In this document: positions 34,334 to 42,698 of the stretch, one piece after another | How the letters are laid out: each line of letters opens with the position of its first letter | How positions within the stretch are numbered: the stretch's first letter is position 1 | DNA from: Chitinophaga tropicalis | Lineage (GTDB): Bacteria; Bacteroidota; Bacteroidia; Chitinophagales; Chitinophagaceae | DNA length: 64,000 bases | NCBI RefSeq assembly: GCF_009758205.1 | Contig: NZ_WRXN01000001.1 | Location: 992,001 to 1,056,000 of the forward strand | Direction of reading: 5' to 3' | Notes under the pieces: model-generated | Told to the model about the DNA's origin: nothing | The model's database searches: none | What the model saw: only the letters and a program-made list of their open reading frames with translations | Translations under genes and position numbers: made by a program

Positions 34334-34334
34334 T

Positions 34335-34364
34335 AAAAAAGGGGGCTTCTGGCCCCCTTTTTTT
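34335..34364. terminator. Bidirectional Rho-independent terminator
   Basis: AAAAAAGGGGGC pairs with GCCCCCTTTTTTT over a TTCTG loop, with T-runs on both strands. It ends the serine hydrolase gene and the convergent YceI gene. Confidence 0.92.
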
Positions 34365-35025
34365 ATCGCTTAGCGCTTATTACAAAAGAGATATTTACGA
34401 GAGAGTTGATCAGCTTATCCTGTAAAGATTTATCTGCCCTGTAGTTCATGCCCCAGAGCGTCCTGTCTATATTGAAATTGGCGCTGGCTGAAATAATACC
34501 ATTTTCCACTTTTATACTGGCCGGGAAAGAAATGTTCTTGGTGATGTTCTTGATGGTAAGATTACCCTGGATAGTGTAATTAGCATCTTTCATCACTACT
34601 TCATCACTCACAGAGGGCTTGAAATCTTTGACGCCGGTGATTTCGAAAGTAGCCTGGGGGAATTTTTCCACTTCAAAGAAGAGCGGTCCTTTCAGCTCTG
34701 TTTCAAATTTCCGTTGCAGCACGGGATCTGTTTTTGCCAGATCTGCATTTTGGAGGGAGTTCATTCTTATGATGATATTACCGCCGGTAATAACTTTATC
34801 TTTTACATAGAGTTTACCTTCCTGCAGTCTGAAATGGCCGGTATGTTTCCCTGTGGGTTTGGTACCTATCCATTGAAGTTTGCTGGCAACGGTATCCACC
34901 ACATAAGTATTGCCTTCACCTTCCTTTACAGGATGTGCTTCTGTGATGGTTGCCTTATCTGCTTTTGGCGCCTGTTCGCAGGCTGACAGCAGGACTATCA
35001 GCAATAATGGTATTATATATCTCAT
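34363..35025 (-). CDS. YceI-family lipoprotein
   Basis: 220 residues from the ATG at 35025 (MRYIIPLLLIVLLSAC, lipobox Cys16); an ATG two codons upstream is also possible. The YceI lipocalin-like fold is seen in YVVDTVASKLQWIGTKPTGKHTGHFRLQEGKLYVKD, ELKGPLFFEVEKFPQATFEITG and the last strand FNIDRTLWGMNYRAD. YceI proteins bind isoprenoid or amphiphilic ligands and are often stress-induced. Lipidation suggests anchoring to a membrane rather than free periplasmic location. PaaN lies 21 nt upstream on the same strand, so the two may be cotranscribed. Confidence 0.9.
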   Translation of the reverse strand: MRYIIPLLLIVLLSACEQAPKADKATITEAHPVKEGEGNTYVVDTVASKLQWIGTKPTGKHTGHFRLQEGKLYVKDKVITGGNIIIRMNSLQNADLAKTDPVLQRKFETELKGPLFFEVEKFPQATFEITGVKDFKPSVSDEVVMKDANYTIQGNLTIKNITKNISFPASIKVENGIISASANFNIDRTLWGMNYRADKSLQDKLINSLVNISFVISAKR

Positions 35026-35046
35026 AAACATTACTATTCGGTCAGC

Positions 35047-36705
35047 TTAGCTCCCTGTCACTTCCCGGTTACCTACCCACACAAATCTCCTCAATATGAA
35101 CTCAGGGTTAGTGAAGCTGGCATTCCCGGCAGGATTGCCGCCAGTTACATGAAAATCTGAAAAGGCCGCATGCTGGTTTACCCAGATGAACCCGGTAAAG
35201 TTAAAGGATACCGGTGTAAATACGTTGTTCATTGCTTCTGTGATCTTTTCTTTGACTTCCGGGCTGGTTGTATAGGCTGCGCAGGTGATAGCACCATGTT
35301 TTCCGGCCATTTGCCTGGCCAGTTGTATTGATTCTTCCGTATCTTTTGTTTTTATCAGTAACAAAACCGGGCCAAATAATTCCTGTTCAAAGATGTGGTT
35401 GTCGGTGCTGTTCACTTCAAGTATGGCGGGGGTAAAGCCTCTTACGTGGGCAAATTCTTCGTTGACCACGGGTTGGCCTTCCAGTATCATTTTGGCGCCG
35501 AGCTTACCCGCATTGTGTGCCCGTTGAAGGGTAGTGTCATTCTGCAGAGCACCGAGAGTACCGGCGCCCATTTTAGGATTGGTAACGAGTGCTACTACGG
35601 CGTCGCGGAATTTCTGTACCACTTCATCGAAAGTAAGCTGTCTGCCGGCAGTACTGACACCCTGTGCGGGGATAAAGAAATTCTGCGGGGCTGTGCACAT
35701 CTGGCCTGAATAGAGGGATACGGAAAAGGCGAGGTTCTGCATTACGGCGTCTATATCTGTTACGCTGTCGAGGATGACGGAGTTGACGCCTGCTTTCTCT
35801 GTAAATACTGTTTTTCCTGTCAGTGATTCCACATAATTGCCGAACTGGCTGCCGCCGGTATAGTCTATCAGCCGGATGCCGGGGTGCTCGCATAACTGTT
35901 TGGTGATGGGAGCTGCGGATGTGTCTGCTGCCAATTGACAGAGGTTGGGGCTGAATCCTTTTTCCTGCAGCACCTGTTGTATAGCGTTCACTGCAATGGC
36001 GATGGGCAGAATGGCTTTAGGATGTGGTTTCACGATTACCGGGTTGCCGGTTACCAGGTCTGCATAGATACCCGGAAGGGAATTCCATACGGGGAAGGTG
36101 GAACAGCCTATTACCAGGCCTGTGCCTTTGGGAATGGCTCTGAACTGTTTCTGCAGCTGGAGGGAAGTTTTGCCCATGGGTTTTTCCCATACCAGGGAGG
36201 AAGGGAAGCGGTTTATTTCATGGTAGCCCATGGCAATTGCTTCCAGCGCCCTGTCGTTTGCATGCGGACCGGAGGCCTGAAAGCTCATCATGTAGCTCTG
36301 GCCGGTGGTGTGCATGGTAGCGTGGGCTATATCGAAAAAGCGTTCTTTTACGCTTTCCAGTGTTTCTACCAGTATATCTGCCCTTACATCTACCGTGGTG
36401 TTGCGCCATTGGGGGGCAGCAGCTGTGGCGCGGGCCACGAGCTCGTCCGGTGTGAAGAGGGGATAGGTAATGCCCAGTGCTTCCTGGGTATAAGGTGATA
36501 CTTCTTCACCAGCCCAGCCGGTTTCTCCGGTTTGCAGCAACTGTTTATAAGGCTTGTTCAGCAGTTGTTCATACCGTTGCCGGCCCTGTTCTGCTGCGTC
36601 TTCGCCGTAGGCTTTAGGGTGTTCAGGGTATTGCGAATAAAATGCCCGTTCATGATTGGCTTTTACAGCCTTTTCAATCGTGTTTTGGTGTTTGATCATA
36701 AACAT
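35047..36705 (-). CDS. paaN: PaaN-like aldehyde dehydrogenase (phenylacetate pathway type)
   Basis: 552 residues from the ATG at 36705, with another Met two codons later. The aldehyde dehydrogenase core shows a nucleotide-binding region (IPKGTGLVIGCSTFPVWNSLPGIYADLVTGNPVIVKPHPKAILP landmarks), a glutamate in the FTEKAGVNSVIL region, and the catalytic Cys in SGQMCTAPQNFFIP. The long N-terminal extension (~1-120, with YEQLLNKPYKQLLQTGETGWAGEEVSPYTQEALGI) is distinctive for PaaN and separates it from ordinary ALDHs. PaaN oxidises an aldehyde in the phenylacetyl-CoA ring-cleavage pathway, but no other paa gene is in the window. Confidence 0.82.
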   Translation of the reverse strand: MFMIKHQNTIEKAVKANHERAFYSQYPEHPKAYGEDAAEQGRQRYEQLLNKPYKQLLQTGETGWAGEEVSPYTQEALGITYPLFTPDELVARATAAAPQWRNTTVDVRADILVETLESVKERFFDIAHATMHTTGQSYMMSFQASGPHANDRALEAIAMGYHEINRFPSSLVWEKPMGKTSLQLQKQFRAIPKGTGLVIGCSTFPVWNSLPGIYADLVTGNPVIVKPHPKAILPIAIAVNAIQQVLQEKGFSPNLCQLAADTSAAPITKQLCEHPGIRLIDYTGGSQFGNYVESLTGKTVFTEKAGVNSVILDSVTDIDAVMQNLAFSVSLYSGQMCTAPQNFFIPAQGVSTAGRQLTFDEVVQKFRDAVVALVTNPKMGAGTLGALQNDTTLQRAHNAGKLGAKMILEGQPVVNEEFAHVRGFTPAILEVNSTDNHIFEQELFGPVLLLIKTKDTEESIQLARQMAGKHGAITCAAYTTSPEVKEKITEAMNNVFTPVSFNFTGFIWVNQHAAFSDFHVTGGNPAGNASFTNPEFILRRFVWVGNREVTGS

Positions 36706-36744
36706 ATGTGGAATTTGTAAATTGATAATCAGCTTTGCAGTCAA

Positions 36745-37818
36745 TTACCTCGCCAACGAAAAACGGTTATCGTTGTAATATTCATCCGGTCTTAATTTTA
36801 ACGGGTGATTGCGTTGGTACTGAAGGAACGCGTCATATTCGGTCTTGTGCATGGTAGTCCACGATTTATAGGCAGACTGGCTGGCAACAGGGCCGAAGAG
36901 CCATTGGTTATATGCTTCAAACATACCTTCTTTCAGTAGTTTACGCTGGTAATCAAACAAGGCATAAGGGAATTTCAGATTTGAAAAATTATACCAGTCC
37001 AGCAGGAAACGGGTTCTCAGCATGATCAGTGATTCCGCGTCTATGCCTGACATCACTACGCTTACCTGTTTACCCATAGAGGTCCTGTAAAGGTCTGCAA
37101 AATCTGCTTCGGCTTTACGTTTGCTTTTTTTATCTGTATTGGTTATTTCCAGTGCTTTGGCAGCCAGGCTGGGATCGTTATATAATTTCTTATAGGCGTC
37201 CATCAGCAGGTCTCTCACTTCTGCGGTGCGGGTAGTATAGCTTTCCAGGTTCACGAAGATCTCACCATAGATGATGGTCCATATGGGATCTTTGGTGAAA
37301 GAGTAAGCGTGGGCTGCATTGTAATAGTTACCGGGAAAACCGGGGTCTTTCTCAATGCCTTTCAGATAGCTGCCCATTCCGCCTTCATAGATCTTCAGGA
37401 ACATCAGCAGCTGACCGTTATCGTTGTACAGTTCTCCGCTTTCAGGGAATCTGCGCAGTGCTTTTTCATACAATTTCTGGGCGGTTTTCCATTCCTGTCT
37501 TGACTGGTAGATGTTGCCGGCTATCTGGAACAGTTGTGCATCTGCCTCTTTTTTATTCAACAGTGGTTCTATAGTGTTTTTGGCTTTGTTCATATCACCC
37601 TGCAGGTAATAGGCAAATCCCATCTGTTTGCGGAACTCTATGTTGTCGGGTTCCAGCTGCAATGCCTGGTTTAATACCAGTATGGCATTGGAATAGTCGC
37701 CGCTGCGGATAAATCCTGTAGCTGTATTGTATAATTCTTTTGCATCCTGTGCTGATACTGTGGCAGCGGAGAAGAACATGCCCGCAACCAGTGCTAATTT
37801 CAATAAAGATTCCCTCAT
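36745..37818 (-). CDS. Secreted TPR protein
   Basis: 357 residues from the ATG at 37818 (MRESLLKLALVAGMFFSAATVSAQ, signal peptide cleaved after AQ); starts further up at 37824 or 37902 give worse signals. Three to four TPR units occupy ~25-190 (ELYNTATGFIRSGDYSNAILVLNQALQLEP, FRKQMGFAYYLQGDMNKAKNTIEPLL, LFQIAGNIYQSRQEWKTAQKLYEKAL). The C-terminal half is helical with conserved-looking WYNFSNLKFPYALFDYQRKLLKEG. It is periplasmic and probably a scaffold. It lies 39 nt upstream of paaN on the same strand and 58 nt downstream of DUF1015, so it may be in one operon with them. Confidence 0.78.
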   Translation of the reverse strand: MRESLLKLALVAGMFFSAATVSAQDAKELYNTATGFIRSGDYSNAILVLNQALQLEPDNIEFRKQMGFAYYLQGDMNKAKNTIEPLLNKKEADAQLFQIAGNIYQSRQEWKTAQKLYEKALRRFPESGELYNDNGQLLMFLKIYEGGMGSYLKGIEKDPGFPGNYYNAAHAYSFTKDPIWTIIYGEIFVNLESYTTRTAEVRDLLMDAYKKLYNDPSLAAKALEITNTDKKSKRKAEADFADLYRTSMGKQVSVVMSGIDAESLIMLRTRFLLDWYNFSNLKFPYALFDYQRKLLKEGMFEAYNQWLFGPVASQSAYKSWTTMHKTEYDAFLQYQRNHPLKLRPDEYYNDNRFSLAR

Positions 37819-37876
37819 GATCATGCCTGTCTGGCGTTTGCTGTAAAAGTAAAGAAAAAATGTGCCAAACCTCCAA

Positions 37877-39118
37877 TTAAAGGAGGTGAGATACCAGTCC
37901 ATCTCTCAGCTTAGGCTCAAACCATGTGCTTTTAGGCGGCATTACATTACCACTATCTGCAATATCAAACAATTGCTGTATGGTAACCGGGTAAAGGGCA
38001 AAAGCCACTTTCATTTCTCCGCTGTCCACTCTTCTGACCAGTTCCTGCAGGCCGCGGATACCGCCAACAAAGTCGATGCGTTTGTCGGTCCGCTGATCTT
38101 TAATGCCCAGGAGTTTGTCCAGTATATTATTTGAAAGGATAGTTACATCCAGGATCCCGATGGGGTCTGTTGTGTAGGTACCTTCCATTGCTACCAGCCG
38201 GTACCAGTTACCTTCCAGGTACATGCTGAATTCGTGCAGCATGGTAGGTTGTTGGGGGAGGTGGCCAATATTTTCTACTGTGAAATCATATTCCAGTGCA
38301 GAGAGCAGGGAGGCTTTACTGAGGCCGTTCAGGTCTTTTACCAGCCTGTTATAGTCCAGTATTACCAGCTGGCTGGCGGGGAAGATGGTGGTAAGAAAGT
38401 AATTGGCCGGGGCATCGTGCGCCAGCTGGCCGTTTGCTGCCAGTTCCTGTTGTACCAGGGCTGCGGATGCTGCGCGGTGGTGGCCGTCTGCGATATATGT
38501 ATGCGGTACTTTTTTCTCAAAGAGGGAGGTGATCTCCTGTACGGAACCGGGATTGTCTACTACCCAGATGGTGTGCCGGATACCGTCTGCAGCTGTGAAG
38601 TCGTACGCCGGGGCATGTTCCTGTACCCAGTGGTCTGTCAATGAATTTATTTCGGGTACATCATTGTAGGCGAGGAATACGTTGCCGGTCTGTGCTTTTG
38701 TGGTCCTGATATTGTTGATCCGGTCTTTTTCCTTATCCGGGCGGGTAAATTCATGTTTTTTGATAATGCCGCTGTTGTAGTCAGAAACGGCGGAAACGCA
38801 TACCAGGCCTGTTTGTGTACGGTCATTCATGATTAGCCGGTAGATGTAGTAGCAGGGGGTATTATCCTGGAAGAGGGTACCTTCCTTAATAAAGCGCTGC
38901 AGGTTTTCTGAGGCTTTATCATATACGGCCTGGCTGTAAACGTCTGTTCCTTCCGGGAGGTCTATTTCAGACTTGGATACGTGGTAAAAAGCGTAGGGGT
39001 TACCGGCAGATTCTGCTTTAGCCTCTGCTGCGCTTAGAACATCGTAGGGGCGTGCGGCTACTTTTTCCGCCAATGCCTGAGCAGGCCTTAATCCTTTGAA
39101 CGGTCTGATGATTGCCAT
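37877..39118 (-). CDS. DUF1015-family protein
   Basis: 413 residues, typical for DUF1015. Landmarks are the start IRPFKGLRPAQALAEKVAARPYDVLSAAEAKA, the FTRPDKEKDRINNIRTTKAQTGNVFLAY segment, and the YIADGHHRAASAA motif at ~222-234, whose histidine pair suggests an enzyme active site. In many Bacteroidota it sits with serC and serA, so a role linked to serine metabolism is suspected but not shown. Here serC is directly upstream (98-nt gap with a hairpin) and serA is not present. It has no signal peptide and is cytosolic. Confidence 0.88.
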   Translation of the reverse strand: MAIIRPFKGLRPAQALAEKVAARPYDVLSAAEAKAESAGNPYAFYHVSKSEIDLPEGTDVYSQAVYDKASENLQRFIKEGTLFQDNTPCYYIYRLIMNDRTQTGLVCVSAVSDYNSGIIKKHEFTRPDKEKDRINNIRTTKAQTGNVFLAYNDVPEINSLTDHWVQEHAPAYDFTAADGIRHTIWVVDNPGSVQEITSLFEKKVPHTYIADGHHRAASAALVQQELAANGQLAHDAPANYFLTTIFPASQLVILDYNRLVKDLNGLSKASLLSALEYDFTVENIGHLPQQPTMLHEFSMYLEGNWYRLVAMEGTYTTDPIGILDVTILSNNILDKLLGIKDQRTDKRIDFVGGIRGLQELVRRVDSGEMKVAFALYPVTIQQLFDIADSGNVMPPKSTWFEPKLRDGLVSHLL

Positions 39119-39159
39119 GATATTTTGGGTTATTGGATTTCAAATGTAACGGTTTAAAT

Positions 39160-39189
39160 AACAAAGGGCTCCACGAGGAGCCCTTTGTT
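39160..39189 (-). terminator. Hairpin between serC and DUF1015 gene
   Basis: AACAAAGGGCTCC pairs perfectly with GGAGCCCTTTGTT over ACGA. It follows the serC stop (39217) in the direction of transcription, so it probably terminates or attenuates serC before DUF1015. Past it the minus strand reads ATTTAAAC, so the T-tract is weak. Confidence 0.65.
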
Positions 39190-39216
39190 TATAATAATAT
39201 CATGGAAATATCAGTT

Positions 39217-40287
39217 CTATGCCTTTTTCAGGCTGAAGTATTTCATTGCTTCTACCAGTACTTCTACGCTTTCGTAGGGGAGTGCGTTGTAGAGGGAAGC
39301 GCGGAAGCCGCCTACCAGGCGATGTCCTTTTACGCCAACGATATCTTCTTTCTTACAGAATTTGAGGAATTCTTCTTCCAGTTCCGGTTTGTCCATGATG
39401 AAGCAAACGTTCATACGGCTACGGTCTTCTTTCTGAACGGTACCACGGAACAGTGGGTTCTGGTCTATTTCGTCATAGAGCAGGGTTGCTTTTTTCTCGT
39501 TGAGCTTTTCCATAGCTGGTGCTCCGCCCTGTTCTTTCAGCCAGCGCAGGGTAAGCAGGGAGATATAGATGGCAAATACGGGAGGAGTATTTAACATGGA
39601 GCCGTTATCTATATGATTACGGTAATCCAGGATGGTTGGGATCTTGCGGGTGATTTTGCCGAGTATGCTTTTACGCACGGCCACCAGTGTGGTACCGGCT
39701 GCGCCCATGTTCTTCTGTACTCCTGCGTAGATCAGGGAGAACTTGTTGAAGTTGAGCGGGCGGCTCAGGATATCACTGCTCATGTCAGCGATGAGCGGTA
39801 CGTTTGTTTCCGGCATCTGCTGCCACTGTGTACCGTAGATGGTATTATTGGTGGTTATATGCAGGTAAGTGGAATTGGGGGAGATATTAAACTGTTTGGG
39901 TATGTGATTGTAGTTGTTTTCTTTGGAGCTGGCAGCTACATCAACAAAACCGAACTGTTTGGCTTCTTTGATAGCTTTATTGCTCCATACACCGGTATCG
40001 ATGTAAGATGCTGTGCCATCATTTTCCAGCAAATTCATTGGGACCTGCAGAAACTGTGTGGTGGCGCCTCCGTGCAGATAAAGCACTTCGAAGTCGTCCT
40101 CAAGCTGCATAAGTTCTCTAACAAGATTTCTGGCCTCATCCAAAACACCCTGAAACAATGGGGTCCTATGCCCTATTTCCAATATGGACATTCCTGAACC
40201 TTCGAAGTCGATCAATGCTTTACTAGCCTTGTACAGCACCTCGTTTGGCAATATGGAAGGCCCTGCGTTAAAATTGTGCACCTTCAT
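39217..40287 (-). CDS. serC: Phosphoserine aminotransferase
   Basis: 356 residues from the ATG at 40287 (MKVHNFNAGPSILPNEVL), the usual SerC start; an ATG at 40326 would add 13 residues. The PLP-binding lysine is in SLIYAGVQKNMGAAGTTLVAVRK, and the phosphate-binding loop is LYLHGGATTQFLQVPMNLL. HRTPLFQGVLDEARNLVREL and the C-terminal GHRLVGGFRASLYNALPYESVE complete the family pattern. It converts 3-phosphohydroxypyruvate and glutamate into phosphoserine, the second step of serine synthesis; it may also act in pyridoxal phosphate synthesis. A TATCTTTG element lies upstream at 40423. Confidence 0.94.
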   Translation of the reverse strand: MKVHNFNAGPSILPNEVLYKASKALIDFEGSGMSILEIGHRTPLFQGVLDEARNLVRELMQLEDDFEVLYLHGGATTQFLQVPMNLLENDGTASYIDTGVWSNKAIKEAKQFGFVDVAASSKENNYNHIPKQFNISPNSTYLHITTNNTIYGTQWQQMPETNVPLIADMSSDILSRPLNFNKFSLIYAGVQKNMGAAGTTLVAVRKSILGKITRKIPTILDYRNHIDNGSMLNTPPVFAIYISLLTLRWLKEQGGAPAMEKLNEKKATLLYDEIDQNPLFRGTVQKEDRSRMNVCFIMDKPELEEEFLKFCKKEDIVGVKGHRLVGGFRASLYNALPYESVEVLVEAMKYFSLKKA

Positions 40288-40422
40288 AGGTCGTTCTAAA
40301 TTAAATAAATTGTTTGCTTGTTCCACTTTGTTTGGTTTTGTCAGAGGAATGGAAAAAAAAGTAATGGCATTTCACAATGATTGCTGATAGCGTGTAGGAT
40401 AAGGCTAAAAAGATAGTACCAA

Positions 40423-40430
40423 CAAAGATA
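40423..40430 (-). promoter_or_regulatory. TATCTTTG promoter -7 element for serC
   Basis: On the minus strand TATCTTTG matches TAnnTTTG. It lies 136 nt upstream of the serC start, giving a leader of about 125 nt. No clear -33 partner is found. Confidence 0.4.
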
Positions 40431-40517
40431 ATTTATATTTTTTTAAAATCGCTCTATTTTTTTAACCGGTAGTGTCTCAGTTGGATGTTTTGTCAGGAGT
40501 AGTGTGGCCCTGGGGGG

Positions 40518-41459
40518 CTATTCTTCGGCTCTTCCCAGCATGTGTTGTCCTTCCGGTCCGGGTGCTGAAGGAATTTTCCTGCGTTGCATTTTCCTGAGCG
40601 GGGGCATACCGGCATTGACCCAGGCGGTATACCAGTAACTGGCGGTCATATGAATGGCTTTGCGCATGCGGCGTTCTACCATATCTCCCAGCAGCCGGTG
40701 ATAGGCTTTCGTATACGCAGCAGCGTAGTTCCGGACTACTTTGCCATTACGTTTTTCGTATGCAAAACGTGTACCGGGAGGGTATTGCTGGCTAAGGCGC
40801 AGTTCTGTCTGCAGTACTGTATCGGCAGCCAGTGCGCTTTCAGTAATGATCTGCCAGGTGCAGGCGTTGAGATCATGAATATATACAGCCCGGGAAACCC
40901 AGTAATTGAAGGTCTGATCTGCCAGCAGTTCGGGTATCCTGGATTCCCATAAGGCATGGATACCCTGTTGACCGGTCAGTTGGCCGTTATGATTGGAGCA
41001 GGCGTGCAGCGGTACATGGGCGTCTCCTATGTAGTGTCCCAGATCGGCGCTGAGCCGCATGATCTGTTCGGTGTTCTTTTCCTGGAATGCTTTTGTAAGG
41101 CGTGTCATCATCAGGGCTATATGCCAGGGCAGGATACCGTATTGGCGGAGTGTATCAGGATGATAGCATAGCAGCGCTTCCTGCCAGGACCTGGGTAGGG
41201 AGGGGTAGGGAGGGGCGCCGTAATGGTCTATGTCAATGTAATGACGGGGCCCTTCGTCTGCCAGAACATATCTTCTTTTATCGGCATCTGTGGCATGTGC
41301 GGACAGGAATTCCATATATGGCTTATATAGCCTGAGCATTTCCGGTGGCAGCAGGAATACGGCCAGCCGGTTGATGCGCTGATGGGCAAAGAATCCCCAG
41401 CTGTTTGCAGTAAATGGAAGCAATAACAGGATGGAGAGAAAAATGAAAAGGTTTCTCAT
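40518..41459 (-). CDS. Secreted zinc-dependent phospholipase C / S1-P1 nuclease-like protein
   Basis: 313 residues with a signal peptide cleaved before W (TANSWGFFAH). The mature N-terminal Trp plus WGFFAHQRINRLAVFLLP, then DIDHYG, LGHYIGDAHVPLHACSNHNGQLTGQQGIHALWESRIP, supply the Trp, His and Asp ligands for a trinuclear zinc site as in S1/P1 nucleases and phospholipase C. The C-terminal tail after ~285 is basic and low-complexity (MQRRKIPSAPGPEGQHMLGRAEE). It acts outside the cytoplasm on phosphodiesters; the choice between nucleic acid and lipid cannot be made here. Confidence 0.85.
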   Translation of the reverse strand: MRNLFIFLSILLLLPFTANSWGFFAHQRINRLAVFLLPPEMLRLYKPYMEFLSAHATDADKRRYVLADEGPRHYIDIDHYGAPPYPSLPRSWQEALLCYHPDTLRQYGILPWHIALMMTRLTKAFQEKNTEQIMRLSADLGHYIGDAHVPLHACSNHNGQLTGQQGIHALWESRIPELLADQTFNYWVSRAVYIHDLNACTWQIITESALAADTVLQTELRLSQQYPPGTRFAYEKRNGKVVRNYAAAYTKAYHRLLGDMVERRMRKAIHMTASYWYTAWVNAGMPPLRKMQRRKIPSAPGPEGQHMLGRAEE

Positions 41460-41561
41460 ACAATGGAATGTGGGTCAACATTCCGAATATAATGATTTAT
41501 ATCTTTTGAGTTGCAGGTAGTGTAAAAAAGATATATGAATGAGGGATAAAGGAGCGTGAAC

Positions 41562-41675
41562 CAGGACTATACCCACAGAAAAAGAAGACCGGTAAACCAA
41601 TTACAGGATTAAAAGCTACAATTGTAAACTTCAAACAGGATTATCTAACAGAAGTGTAAACCTATATCAGGACTA
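41562..41675. repeat. Four CAGGAYTA repeats at 42/32/32-bp intervals
   Basis: CAGGACTA at 41562 and 41668, and CAGGATTA at 41604 and 41636, all on the plus strand. Two copies extend to CAGGACTATACC. The intervals are close to four, three and three helical turns. They lie in the 337-nt gap 41460-41796, which holds no gene. Confidence 0.5.
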
Positions 41676-41712
41676 TACCGTGATGCATTATCGGTACCGC
41701 AATACATACATT

Positions 41713-41767
41713 AAACATGCTTAAGACATGCTTGAAACATGCTTGAAACATGCTTAAAACATACTTG
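41713..41767. repeat. Five tandem 11-bp repeats (ARACATGCTTR)
   Basis: Consecutive units AAACATGCTTA, AGACATGCTTG, AAACATGCTTG, AAACATGCTTA, AAACATACTTG. The unit length is about one helical turn. It lies between the phospholipase-like gene start (41459) and the convergently read end of the DUF502 gene (41797). Confidence 0.75.
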
Positions 41768-41792
41768 AAAGCAGGAGGGGCGTCCTGGTATG

Positions 41793-41808
41793 TTACTTAC
41801 TTACTTAC
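41793..41808. repeat. TTAC x4 microsatellite over the DUF502 stop codon
   Basis: Four perfect TTAC units (GTAA on the coding strand). The DUF502 TAA stop (41797-41799) is inside it, so slippage by one unit would shift where the protein ends by a few residues. Confidence 0.6.
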
Positions 41809-42450
41809 ATGAGGTGCGTCAGGTCCTACCTGCGATTTCACCTCAATATGCGTTACTCCGCCGCTCACGGCAAATTTCATTGCCTCTCCGGCGGGCACGT
41901 TTTCCAGCGGTTTCACCCTTTCTACCGGAACAATAAAGACCTTACCGGTTATGGCATAGGCATGAGGTACGTATACTGCCATATATCCGGGCATTCCCAG
42001 GTTGCTTACATCGGGCTGGGTAATGAATCCCATTTCCCATACGTCCAGGCCGTAGATCTGTACCAGTACGGGGTGGTCAAACTTCTTTTTTTCTCCTACG
42101 AAGGCATCAAAAACGTCTTTTACGGAGGTATAGATGTATTTAATGAAAGGCGTTCTTTCCAGCAGATGGTCAAACAGGGCAAAAATGCGTCCTACAATGA
42201 AGGAGGAGCTGAGATATCCTACCACTATTACGAGCAGCAATACCAGTACGAAACCTACTCCTTTGTAACGCAGGTATTTAAGAGGAGTTTCTACAGGAAT
42301 TATCTCTTTAGGGATAATATTATCTATGGTAACAAAGGCCCAGTAAAGCGTCAGGGCTGTAATTCCGATAGGAGCTAATATCAGCAATCCCTGGAAGAAG
42401 TACCGTAATACGCGGGCCGCCAGGACTTTAATACGAATTTTAGGAGACAT
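41797..42450 (-). CDS. DUF502-family membrane protein
   Basis: 217 residues from the ATG at 42450 (MSPKIRIKVLAARVLRYFFQGLLI); an upstream ATG at 42465 adds five. Two membrane segments, GLLILAPIGITALTLYWAF and GVGFVLVLLLVIVVGYLSSSFI, are followed by ERTPFIKYIYTSVKDVFDAFVGEKKKFDHPVLVQIYG and the VPHAYAITGKVFIVPVERVKPLE block, all landmarks of DUF502. The family is widespread in Bacteroidota and plants (COV-like) with no defined biochemistry. The stop is within a TTAC microsatellite. It is divergent from tetR. Confidence 0.88.
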   Translation of the reverse strand: MSPKIRIKVLAARVLRYFFQGLLILAPIGITALTLYWAFVTIDNIIPKEIIPVETPLKYLRYKGVGFVLVLLLVIVVGYLSSSFIVGRIFALFDHLLERTPFIKYIYTSVKDVFDAFVGEKKKFDHPVLVQIYGLDVWEMGFITQPDVSNLGMPGYMAVYVPHAYAITGKVFIVPVERVKPLENVPAGEAMKFAVSGGVTHIEVKSQVGPDAPHVSK

Positions 42451-42546
42451 ATAAATGATCTGCAAATGTGACGGGGCGAAGGTACATCCTTTATTTTATC
42501 CGGGGGAGTTCAGGTTACATGATAAAAAGACCCAAAAAAACACGAT

Positions 42547-42574
42547 GGAAACTTTCAGTGTATAAAAAGTTTCC
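42547..42574. promoter_or_regulatory. Palindromic operator between the -33 and -7 regions of tetR promoter
   Basis: GGAAACTTT (42547-42555) and AAAGTTTCC (42566-42574) are perfect 9-bp inverted arms with a 10-nt spacer. The right arm ends 1 nt before the -7 element, so a bound TetR dimer would block polymerase. This is the best operator candidate in the window. Confidence 0.7.
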
Positions 42575-42575
42575 T

Positions 42576-42583
42576 TAGTTTTG
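42576..42583 (+). promoter_or_regulatory. TAGTTTTG -7 element of the efflux operon
   Basis: Matches TAnnTTTG. It lies 115 nt upstream of the tetR start and directly after the palindromic operator. The -33 box would overlap the operator's left arm. Confidence 0.55.
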
Positions 42584-42698
42584 TTCCGGCATCGCAAATC
42601 TGTTAAACTCAGAGGCAACTATGAAACCGTAAGGAGCAGGAACCATTAGCCTGTGGAGGATGACGCTGTACTAAAAAAGACCATTACACAATACCATA

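Noticed and set aside
41713..41767. CRISPR array
   Set aside because: The 11-bp units are directly adjacent with no spacers, and no cas genes are present.
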